NCBI RefSeq assembly: GCF_000499845.2
Contig: NC_023758.2
Location: forward strand, 16,260,671 to 16,324,670
From: Phaseolus vulgaris
Taxonomy: Eukaryota; Streptophyta; Magnoliopsida; Fabales; Fabaceae
Direction of reading: 5' to 3'
DNA: 64,000 bases
Positions 32,116 through 41,052 of this stretch are shown in pieces (the first letter of the stretch is position 1; the number at the start of each line of letters is the position of its first letter). The position numbers were made by a program, and so were the translations under genes. Below the pieces are notes generated by a model. That model was not told the DNA's origin. It ran no database searches and saw only the letters and a program-made list of their open reading frames with translations.

Positions 32116-33212
32116 TCTTTTTTCTTCTCTGTAAATTTAACTTCTGCACCATTTTCTTATTACTCTGAAATTTGTATAAGACTTGACCGTGAATACAAAC
32201 TCTCAATGCTTCCTTTGTTGCATAAATTTCTTCCCTTGTATTTTCTTCGAACTTCACTTATCTTTATGTGCGCGACTAACTGTTAGCTAGCTTAGGTTCA
32301 GCGCGATCTTGGGCTTTACCTTTCTTTTCGCACACGACTAAGTGTTAACCAGCTTAGGCTTAGCGCGATCTTGAGCTTCGTCTTTCACTTTGCGCACGAC
32401 TAAGTGTTAACCAGCTTAGGCTTAGCGCGATCTGCTTCTCTTACTCTTTGCGCACGACTAAGTGTTAACCAGCTTAGGCTTAGCGCGATCTGCTTCTCTT
32501 ACTCTTTTGCTTCTACTTGATCACGACTGGCTATTCCCTCAGCTTGGTGTTTAACAGTCCTCGTGCGCTGCTTTGCACTACTAGCCAATTACTGACGACT
32601 CATCAGTGATCGCTCTTTAGTCTTTACTTAGCTTTTTCTGTCGCTCTAGCGCTAAGTGCATAAAGGACTTTGACATCGATCGCTCAAGGTGATGCCTCGT
32701 CTTGGGGAAAGAAAAGTGTTTCTCGCTAACCCCTCTTACTTTCCCCAAGGTCATCACCCTTTGGCGGGTTGAGTCGCTCATTCCCTGTCTCACTCCTGGG
32801 GTGAGAAGGGTTTCGGACTAAGAGTCTTACTGGGCCAATATTGGTGTATGCCAAGTGGGTAAGGACGTTTTGTCAAAACCTTTCCTTTCCCCCCTTGGTC
32901 TTACTAGCACCCGTGGCTTTTCAAACCTTTAACTGCTTGCACTCACACCTGGGGTGAGGAAGACTTAGATCGGTGCCAGTACTTGCGCCTAGGGCAAGTA
33001 GGGCCTAACCAATCACCTGCACTTGCACCTGGGGCAAGGAGGATTTTAACTTAAATACTTGAGCACACTTGATATGCTGGAAATTTTCTTTAATTGGGTG
33101 GCCTCGTTAAAAACCCTCCTTAGGGAAAAGAGTGCCCCCTTGTCTGTTCAGCTGTTTCCACCACATACAAACATGTGTCTTTTAGCGCGAGAACGCCTAT
33201 TACTGTACAACT
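32116..33212. other. Convergent intergenic region of E2, with tandem repeats
   Basis: The aORF and pol face each other across 1.1 kb. It holds a repeat array at about 32265-32510, a set of 'cacctggggtgagga' and 'cacctggggcaagga' motifs (32945-33040), and the conserved block GTTAAAAACCCTCCTTAGGG followed by AAAAGAGTGCCCC (33107-33140). No ORF is supported. Confidence 0.7.
32265..32510. repeat. Tandem repeat of about 60 bp, four units
   Basis: Unit contains CGACTAAGTGTTAACCAGCT and TTAGGCTTAGCGCGATC. The CGACTA motif recurs at 32273, 32335, 32397 and 32455, giving steps of 62, 62 and 58. Confidence 0.85.
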
Positions 33213-34085
33213 TTAACTGAAATAAAATTTTAAATGGGTGGCGTTCCATGTTCTGGGGATTGCTCCTCCTTCCAAAGTCTCTAGGCGATAGGCTCCGTTC
33301 TCTAATGTCTCCACCACTCTGTACGGGCCTGTCCACTTTGGGGATAACTTGTTCTGCATGTCATTCTGATGCGCCTTTCTCATCACCAGATCACCTTCCT
33401 GGAAACGCCTGGGCCTCACTTTAGAGTTGTGCCTCCGCTCCACTCTTCTCTTCACAGCTTCAGCACTGACTCTGGCCTCTTCCCGCACTTCGTCTAGCAG
33501 ATCCAGATTCACCTTACGCTCTTCATTGGACTCTTCAGCAACGAAGTTCAAGAATCTGGGGGAGCTCTCCTGTATTTCCACAGGAATCATGGCGTCTGTC
33601 TCATAGACAAGGCTGAAGGGTGTCTCATGGGTGCTGGACTGTGGGGTGGTGTGATAAGACCATACAATTCTAGGGACCTCCTCTGCCCAGCCTCCTTTGG
33701 CCTTGTCTAGTCTTCGCTTCAGCCCCCTGAGCAGCACCCGATTTGCTGACTCCACCTGCCCATTTGTTTGTGGGTGCTCCACTAAAGCGAAAACCTGTTG
33801 TATCTTTAAGTCTTCACACATCTTTCTCAGCTGATGACTGGTGAACTGGGTGCCATTGTCGGAAACCAGCCTCTTGGGTATTCCGAAGCGGCAGACAATG
33901 TTCTTCCAGACGAAGTGTTCGACTTTCTGTGCGGTGATGTGTGCAACTGGCTCTGCCTCCACCCACTTGGTGAAATATTCAATGGCCACAATGAGGAACT
34001 TCATCTGCCTTGTCGCCAGGGGAAAGGGTCCTAGGATGTCAATCCCCCATGTATGGAATGGCCACGGGCTATGGATGGACCTCAA
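33213..34085 (-). pseudogene. pol: Integrase core and C-terminus of E2
   Basis: Open for 290 codons from SIHSPWPFHTWGIDILGP to LKFYFS. D in GIDILGP, D in VSDNGTQF and E in NGQVESANR are all present. The C-terminal part has GDLVMRKAHQNDM and SPKWTGPYRVVE. Upstream the same frame is closed by a TGA at 34137-34139 inside the zinc-binding domain (FAQ-stop-CKQCQ), so a full integrase needs read-through; an ATG at 34085 could start a core lacking the zinc-binding domain. Confidence 0.85.
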
Positions 34086-34136
34086 CTCCTCAGGGGGTGC
34101 CTTGTGCCAATCTGCATGCAGTTGACATTGTTTGCA

Positions 34137-36278
34137 TCACTGAGCAAACCTTATGCAATCTTCCTTCAGTTTTGGCCAGTAGTACCCCGCGCGGAGTACT
34201 CTACTTGCCAAGGCGCGACCACCTACGTGGCTTCCGCACACCCCCTCATGCAGCTCAGACATGAGTCTGGTGCATTGCTCGCCGTGCACACAGATCTGCA
34301 CAGGGTGAGAAAATCCAAATCTAAAGAGGTTTCCATCTATAAGAGTGAACTTACTTGAACTCCTCTTTATCCTTTTTGCCTCTGTCAGATCGAGCGGGAG
34401 TACACCATCTTCTAAGTATAGCTGGTATGGCGTCATCCAGGTGTGGGGTTCCTTCTCCGCATGGACCTCCATCGACTCACCGGTCTTTGAGGGTCGCGAT
34501 CTCACCCTCGGTGCTCTTAGCGTCTCTTGAGTCAACGACCGATGACCGATCGTTAGACGCTCCATTGACTTGTATACATGAAGCACCTGGTTGTCTGATA
34601 CGAACGCGCGCGGCACCTTCAGGGTCTCCTGAATGACAGTCCTCTGCTCGATGTATCCCCGCACTTCTACCTGATCCCCTGCAAAACCGTAGAGACAACC
34701 AGTATACGGTCTTAACTGATCAGGGGACAACTGTAGCTTGTTGAATGTTGGCCAGAACATGACATCCGCCGAGCTTCCTTGATCTACGAGTACTCTATGC
34801 ACCCGTCTTCCTGCCGTGATGAGAGAAATGACCACAGGGTCGTTGTCGTGCGGGACAACGTCCCGTAGGTCAGCTTTCCTGAAGATAATGTCCACCTCAG
34901 GGTAATGACTCTCATTCACTGCATCTACCGCCATCACCGATCGAGTGTATCTCCTTCTTTGTGAAGCTGTGCATCCCCCACCAGAGAAGCCTCCAGCGAT
35001 CGTCTGCACTTCCCCATGCACAGGGACTTCATGCTGTTGCTCTCCAGTTTGGGATCCTGACGCGCGATCACCCTGCGGCTCACGCAGGTAATCTGCTAGA
35101 AAACCAGACTTCACCAACTCTGCCAGTTGGTGTCCCAGCGCCAAACAGGAATGAAGTGTATGGCCAAAGGCCTGATGAAACTCACACCATTCATTCTTCT
35201 TCCTTCCAAGTACCTTATCTGTCTTCTCTGGTACTCGTAGTCTTGCCGCTACGGCAGGAAGGGCGATGAGATCCGCCAATCCCACCATGAAGTTGTATCT
35301 CGGGGGTGCGTTATTCTCCCTTGCACGCCCCTTGCTCTGGTCTTTGCCTGGTGCATAGGGACGAGGTTTTTCCCGCACCTTCTTCCCCTCCTTGGCCTCA
35401 TGCACCCTGGCTTGTTGTGGCTTTCCTTGCCCTCCACGCGGCCTGGGTGGTGCAGCACTTCCCCTCTTCTCAGAAACCTCTGTTTCTGCCACTATGTGCG
35501 GCACCGCACGTCGTCGAATCACTGCGAAGGTGCTGGGATGGCTCCTGATGAGAGACTCGCTGAAAGGGCCAGGCAGCACACCCTTCTTAAACGCGTGCAC
35601 CAGCATATCTTCATCTTTGTTGGGCAGTCTAACCACTTGTGCTCCAAAGCGGTTGAGGTAGTCTTTCAGCGACTCACCTTGGTACTGGCGCACGTCGAAC
35701 AGGTCGTAGGACACCACTGCAGGTGCCTTGTTGACGATGTATTGTTCAGTGAAGAGCTTCGAGAACTGAGAGAAAGACGTGATGTGTCCTTCTGGTAGGC
35801 TTACGAACCACTCCATGGCGATTCCGCTGAGCGTACTCATAAACATTTTGCAGTAGACAGCGTCTGAACCCCCAGACAGCATCATCTGGGTGTGGAACGC
35901 CGTCAGATGCGCTTCCGGGTCTTCTACCCCCTTGAACGATGCTTTGACCCCCACCAGGTTGGGAGGCACCATGGTTCCCATGATCTCAGGGGAGAATGGC
36001 ATGGGAAATGCCCTTGGAGGTGAGGGCTGCCTAGACATCCTTTCGTCAACAACGTGCTCCCTCTGCGCCTGCAGCGTCCTTCTCAACTCTTCGTTGACAC
36101 GATTCAGCTCATTGTTCCTTCTTTGCGACGCAGCCAACTCCGTCTGCATCCTTTCTTGTTCAACTTTCGACGCTGCAGCGTTATCCTGCAGCGTGCGCAC
36201 CATTTCCAGGACCTGCGCCATTGTCACAGCTCCTTCGTCAGCGGATGGCGCAAGTGATGGTTGTCTGTTTCTAGGCAT
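34137..36278 (-). CDS. gag: Fused gag-protease-integrase zinc domain ORF of E2, RT deleted (713 aa)
   Basis: Starts MPRNRQPSLAPSADEGAVTM. Coiled coil spans about 20-75 (LEMVRTLQDNAAASKVEQER). Capsid spans about 105-250 (GVEDPEAHLTAFHTQMM, MSTLSGIAMEWFVSLPEGHI, LKDYLNRFGAQVV). A CEFHQAFGHTLHSC knuckle follows, then protease with VLVDQGSSADVMF. At VEVRGYIE the frame jumps directly to QRTVIQETLKVPR, which in element C is the linker after the second RNase H. RT, RNase H and the second RNase H are therefore gone without a shift. The frame then runs into HEGVCGSHVGGRALAS of the integrase zinc domain and stops at 34137. Gag and protease look intact. Confidence 0.88.
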   Translation of the reverse strand: MPRNRQPSLAPSADEGAVTMAQVLEMVRTLQDNAAASKVEQERMQTELAASQRRNNELNRVNEELRRTLQAQREHVVDERMSRQPSPPRAFPMPFSPEIMGTMVPPNLVGVKASFKGVEDPEAHLTAFHTQMMLSGGSDAVYCKMFMSTLSGIAMEWFVSLPEGHITSFSQFSKLFTEQYIVNKAPAVVSYDLFDVRQYQGESLKDYLNRFGAQVVRLPNKDEDMLVHAFKKGVLPGPFSESLIRSHPSTFAVIRRRAVPHIVAETEVSEKRGSAAPPRPRGGQGKPQQARVHEAKEGKKVREKPRPYAPGKDQSKGRARENNAPPRYNFMVGLADLIALPAVAARLRVPEKTDKVLGRKKNEWCEFHQAFGHTLHSCLALGHQLAELVKSGFLADYLREPQGDRASGSQTGEQQHEVPVHGEVQTIAGGFSGGGCTASQRRRYTRSVMAVDAVNESHYPEVDIIFRKADLRDVVPHDNDPVVISLITAGRRVHRVLVDQGSSADVMFWPTFNKLQLSPDQLRPYTGCLYGFAGDQVEVRGYIEQRTVIQETLKVPRAFVSDNQVLHVYKSMERLTIGHRSLTQETLRAPRVRSRPSKTGESMEVHAEKEPHTWMTPYQLYLEDGVLPLDLTEAKRIKRSSSKFTLIDGNLFRFGFSHPVQICVHGEQCTRLMSELHEGVCGSHVGGRALASRVLRAGYYWPKLKEDCIRFAQ

Positions 36279-36356
36279 CCTTCTCTATCAAAGAAACTGA
36301 TTAAACTCTGGTAAGCTTTAAAACTGTGGTATATATGGGACAACGATTCACTCGGG

Positions 36357-36373
36357 CCCCACGGTGGGCGCCA
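36357..36373 (-). other. Primer binding site of E2
   Basis: TGGCGCCCACCGTGGGG on minus, two bases inside the 5' LTR; identical to elements A and C. Confidence 0.88.
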
Positions 36374-36375
36374 AA

Positions 36376-37558
36376 TGATCCTGCCGGCAACTCGAACGTG
36401 GACTAATCGCTTCGTAGCACTCTCTGCCCTGTCTACGCGACTGCGTCTTCTGCAGAATCACCCTCTGAACTTTCTCTCAGATGTCTTCAAATGTGACCTG
36501 CAAAACACACAGACGACGCCTCTAGCGGCCGTTTGCACTCCGACGATCAAGTTAGTCCAACAGAACCACCAGAAACTGGAGACTAGTAATGTGTGTGTGA
36601 GAAAAACTTGCACTCTGTTCCTTTGTCTCTCTCCCCGATTCTTTCTTTTATCACTCTCTCTCTGCTTCTGGGCATAACAGAATTCTGTTATGCTTTTCTG
36701 GCATGTGTCAGAACCCTGTTATGCTTTTCAGAGAAAGCGTACCTTCAGAATCAGCAATGGGGAGCGTGAGAGTCTGCGCATGTCTGCGTTTGGCTGCGCC
36801 TGTCTGTACCTTTAGTGGTACGGAGTGCTCTTTTGTCTGGACCGCACCCCTCTCAGATGATGACACGTGGAAGCCTGCAACTCACATCTAACCACACACG
36901 TGTCACTTACTGGAAGGGCTCTAGCGCTTCTCTTTGTGGGCCTAAGTTACGCCCTCGCGGAGTAACGTAGGATGTTTCTCTTATCTGGGCAGATCGCATA
37001 CTCTTGGGAGAACGTCGGGTGTGGCTGGTCTAGGCACACTCACCAAACGTTGCTCTCTGCGTATACAGCTTACCCTTCACGATGCCATGCACGTAATGGG
37101 TTGAGGGAATCACCAACCACTGGCTGGTTTACTAGTTCCCTCAGGCCACTCTCGTGCATGATTCCCTGAGGTGTGCACATGCGAGATCCATGCGTAACGC
37201 TCTCGCTGGGAACCTCATTCCCAGTTTAACTGCGTGTAACACGAGACCCCGATGACAATACCCCGATGACTGATCAGTGTTTATCTGTTTCTCGCGTTCT
37301 GCCTTCAGGCGTTAGTCTGAGAACTGTTCTGTTGGTGGCCACTTGGCTACTGACCACCGATCACCATCCCGGATGATCTGTCCCCCGACCTCTCTACCGC
37401 CTGATCTGTTGGTGGTCACTTGGTTACTGACCACCGATCACCTCTCTTGGCGATCGTCCCCCTGACCTCTCTGCCACCTGGTCCACGTGTCACCCTGCGA
37501 GTGGTCCACGTGGTTCTCTGATGCTGACGTCATCGACTACCGATGACTGATCGGATCA
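36376..37558 (-). mobile_element. 5' LTR of E2
   Basis: 1183 bp, TGATCC to GGATCA, followed by the target duplication GTGTT. Contains TGACGTCA (37525-37532) in outer U3. Confidence 0.93.
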
Positions 37559-37689
37559 GTGTTCTTGGCTAAATTGATTCCTCTTTTGGATTTCTTCACA
37601 AAATTTCATTGAACCTTCAAAAGTTTTCGAAAATCTCTCAAACAATTAACCCCCCCCCCAACCTTTGTTTAAGGTTATATATTCTAACA

Positions 37690-38336
37690 CACACCCTCAC
37701 GGTGTTGCAACAAAATGGAATCTTTCTTATAGAGAGTGCATAAAATAATAACAAAATAACCCCCAGGGTACCAACTCATGTACCAGCATCGAGGGTCCAA
37801 TCTATTTACGTAGTCACCCTCAGCGTGGCGCTACGCTCCTCTTCTAAATACATGCAACCTAACATTTTCGTGCCCTAGCACACATGGGTTTAGGTTTAAA
37901 GGAAAATATTTACATAAGTTAGACCCCCTGCGCACTAAGCACACCCCTAGGTTCAAAACTACCCTTCGCTAGCCGCATAGGCCTTATGCACAAAGGGTTA
38001 TACCAAAAAGGAACAAATACATACATCTGGGGCCTAATCACATGGACCACAAACTTGGCCCCAGAGCTGAGTTGACCTGTCTGAGTGCTTTGATCCAGTA
38101 CAGTCATTTAAAAGTTCTTTAGTTTTTGTGGTGGTTCTTTTGGGATCAAGTGTTAAGGGCTTTGTCCTTTTTCATTTAACAGCTTGCAACCAGAGATAGA
38201 CCTTTGTTGAGAGGAAATTTCTTTTTTAGTGCTTTGTTCTTTTCTCCTCTATGCTACACAATCGAGTGACACAAGTGAGGAGAGAGTTCTTAACTTTTTT
38301 TTTTCACTAATTGTTTGTTCTCTTTGTGCAAATTTC
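37690..38336 (+). other. Flank of the solo copia LTR and leader of gag D
   Basis: 37695-38106 is taken as the remainder of the older LTR split at 27113. 38107-38336 is a T-rich leader before the gag start of element D. I see no gene in this stretch. Confidence 0.5.
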
Positions 38337-38698
38337 ATGTCTCTTTTTTCTTCAGGGGAATCATCCAAACCTCAATCTCCCCAAAAGGCTTTTCTTATGG
38401 GTGAGCTTGCGGCAGCCAAAAGATCTTTAGCCCAAAAAGAGGAAGAAATGCGACAATTGGAGGAAAGACTTCAGAGACTTGAAACGGCACAAGAAAGGCA
38501 ACCAAGAAGAAGGAGGTGGGAGGAAAGGAGAGCTTCAAGGAGCTACAACCATTTTGGCAGCCAAAAGGAAGATGAAGATTGGAGAATTCACCAATATGAT
38601 GAAAGGCGCCACCAACACCATCCTTCTAAAATTTCCTTTCCTTATGTAAAATTGCCTAGCTTTAGTGGGGAAAGTGACCCCAATATTTACTTGGGATG

Positions 38699-39702
38699 TG
38701 ATGAGAATCAAATAAAGGAGGCTTTTATTAATGGAGGAAGAGGACATCCACCCTCACATTTGAAGTTCTTCCTTCTAGTCTTCTCAAAATTAAAAGAAGA
38801 AATAAAATAAAGATGAGGCCCAAGCCCAAAGCCCAAGCCCAAGAAGGCCAAAGCCCAAAGAGCCCAAGTCCATCCCATGAGGGGCAAGGCCAAGCTTTGA
38901 AATACTCTTGTATAGTTTTAGGAGGTTTGGTTATTAAATAAAGGTGTGTGAAAATGTAAAATAAAGTCACATTGTCCATGTGACTTAGGAGAGTGGTGTA
39001 GGTGTAGTTTTTGGGAGGTGTCATAGTAGAAAAAGGTCACACCTCCCATGTGACTTGTTTTTGGTGGGAATTTCAAATGAGTTTATTTGAAATTTCCCAC
39101 CTATTTTTCAGCACCTTAGGCTATAAATAGAGGTGCTTCCTTTGTAAAATGGAGATTTGAATTCATCTAAAGAAACTATACTCAAAATTGGAGTGAGCAT
39201 TTGGAGAGAGCTTTTGAGCTTCTACTCTAGTCTTATCTTGAAGGACCATGGTTTCCTCAAGTGGCGGCTTGCACACTCATCTAGGAGCATCCATACTTCT
39301 AGTGGCGTGATCATCCAACCTATCTTCCATCTTCATGAGCATTCTCTTCTCCTTCCTTTCTTCTTCTTCAATTTGTTCATGTTGCCTTGAGTTTTGAGTT
39401 GTTGTTGTTTCGGTTCCTCTATTTTTCCAGCACCTATTTTCTGTTTGTTGCTTATTTCTGTTCGGTACTTTTGTTTTTAATTCAATTCTGTTCGGTCTAT
39501 TCTTTTTATTTTCCTTTGTTGATTCAATTGGACAATATTTGGTTCATCTAAATGAGTTTGGGATTTGGTACTTGTTATTGGTGAGTTCTTGATTTTAGAA
39601 CCATGATCCAACTTCTAAGAAAGTGCCTCTATATTTTCCAGCTCAAGGTGATTCCTCAAAGTGTCAAGAATCTTGTTCTATGTGGCTATTGGAATCACAT
39701 CA
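38699..39702 (+). mobile_element. LTR 1 of the plus-strand array
   Basis: TGATGAGAATC to GGAATCACATCA. TATAAATAG box at 39123-39131. The U3 holds nested inverted repeats (38964-38986, 39013-39054). U3 also encodes the tail NQIKEAFINGGRGHPPSHLK, which here follows D's gag by chance in frame. Confidence 0.93.
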
Positions 39703-41052
39703 TGTGGTATCATGAGTCTTAGGTTCATTCTTGTTTAATTGTTGAGTTGTGTGCACTTTATTTCAAGAGCTCTTTAATTTCTTGCAATTTAAGTTTCTGT
39801 TTTAGAATTTTAATTGAGTATTCTTGCTGTTTTTTCTTTACACCAAGTGTTTGTGGAAAGGTTTATGGCACTCATAATTCTTATGAGTATGGTTGCTCTT
39901 TTGGAATGGCATTATCCTTCCTAGAGTATACCTTAAGCTTCCTTTCACTTGTTACAATTTGTGATGTGTCTTTTAATTTTTGAATCATGTCAAGTTTTGT
40001 CTTAGTCATGTTATTCCATATATGTCATTACTTCTAGTAGTACTTTTATTGTTTTGATTGTTTCTTGCTTTGGTGTCATATAATTTTTCTGAATTGATGT
40101 TGATCCTTTGTGCATTTTCTTTTTAGAATTGAGTTCATACTTGTATTCTAGACCTATACAAGTTCCAATACATCATTTTCTATTATGTCTTTGCTAGTTC
40201 ATCATTCTGTTTTTTATTCCTATTAGGATTCCTCTGTTTCTGAAAAGAGTGCTTACTGTTTTTCCTTATTGCAACTGATTTACGTACTGTAAAATTCTGA
40301 AATTCTGGATTTGAGATATTCAAAGTGTTAGAAAAGAATAGAAAAAAGAATCATTCAAAAATATGAAGTACACAAAAAATGATAAATAAAATAAAAAAAG
40401 TGTACATTCCTGCCGAAAAAAATACGGTAATCTGGCAGCGATTTTAAAAAATTTATTTCTCTCAATTGGCTTACTGTTTTTAATTGATTCCAGTGCCATT
40501 ATTGAGTTAATATCTTGAAGTTTCTGTGGTATAAATTTCATAATCCAGTTCGCTCTACAACGTTCCAGTTAAATCAGTGAATATCAAACACAGTTTGCAT
40601 AAAAAAAAAAAAATTTCCAGTAGCTAAATTTTTTGTTTTCTTCATCTACTCTAGTGCTTTTCCTTAGGTATTCTTTTGTGTGCCTACTTTTCTCATTGAG
40701 TTCTTTATTTTCTTGATTGTCTTTCATTCTTACTCTTTGAGTTTGTCTTACATATAGTATTCCTTTTGCAATTACCTTTCCTTGCTTATACCTTTTCTTG
40801 TTTGTCTTTATTGTTTCTTTGGTTTTGTGGTGGTTTGCTCTTAAGATTGGTGTGCTTGCTTTGACATATTTCATTTGAGGATTCCAAGGCCTCAAGATCA
40901 GATTGGTGCAAGAACATTATTTCTTTGAGAGTGATCTCTTTTTTCAGCCTCATTTCACTTCGGCAGTTTCATTGCCAAGATCACTGTTTTTGCTAATTTT
41001 GTTTCTTAACTTGTTTGCTGTTTTTGTGTGTTTGCTGTTTTTTATTTGCAAA
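39703..41052 (+). other. Primer site and 5' leader of core 1
   Basis: TGTGGTATCATGAGTC directly follows the LTR; TGGTATCA fits the start of a typical initiator-Met primer site, with one extra base before GAGTC. The following 1.3 kb is T-rich leader without a supported sense ORF. An antisense frame of 103 codons (40584-40895) is present. Confidence 0.7.

Larger units (their letters stand above)
28086..37558 (-). mobile_element. Complete Tat element E2 (9473 bp, TSD GTGTT), non-autonomous
   Basis: Two LTRs of 1183 bp (28086-29268, 36376-37558) begin TGATCC and end GGATCA, and GTGTT is found on both sides (28081-28085, 37559-37563). By eye about 11 of 1183 positions differ between the LTRs, so insertion is recent. 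On minus it carries gag, protease and integrase but no RT or RNase H; on plus it has an intact spliced aORF. It must have been copied by proteins from a related complete element, or lost RT after arrival. Confidence 0.93.
27114..37689 (+). mobile_element. Solo SIRE-like copia LTR (TSD CACAC), split by element E2
   Basis: The pieces are 27114-28085 and 37564-37689, about 1098 bp in total. It starts TGTTGATC and ends CTAACA. CACAC stands at 27109-27113 and again at 37690-37694. It has several AACCGGTTGTT-type motifs and a TATAAATAG box (27536-27544). No internal copia sequence is attached, so this is a solo LTR left by recombination. Element E2 was inserted later. Confidence 0.88.
26782..38106 (-). 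mobile_element. Older Tat-like LTR, split by a solo copia LTR (tentative)
   Basis: The outer pieces are 26782-27113 and 37695-38106. On plus the left piece begins TGATCTGCTCGCCGGTT. On minus it holds a TATAAAAGGG box (about 27017-27008) followed by ACTTGATCGCCAGAGTGCAA, which resembles the ACTTGATCGTCGGAGTGCAA block in the other Tat LTRs. The right edge is placed at a TGATCCAGTACAGTCA end. No primer site or target duplication was found, so the limits are uncertain. Confidence 0.4.
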
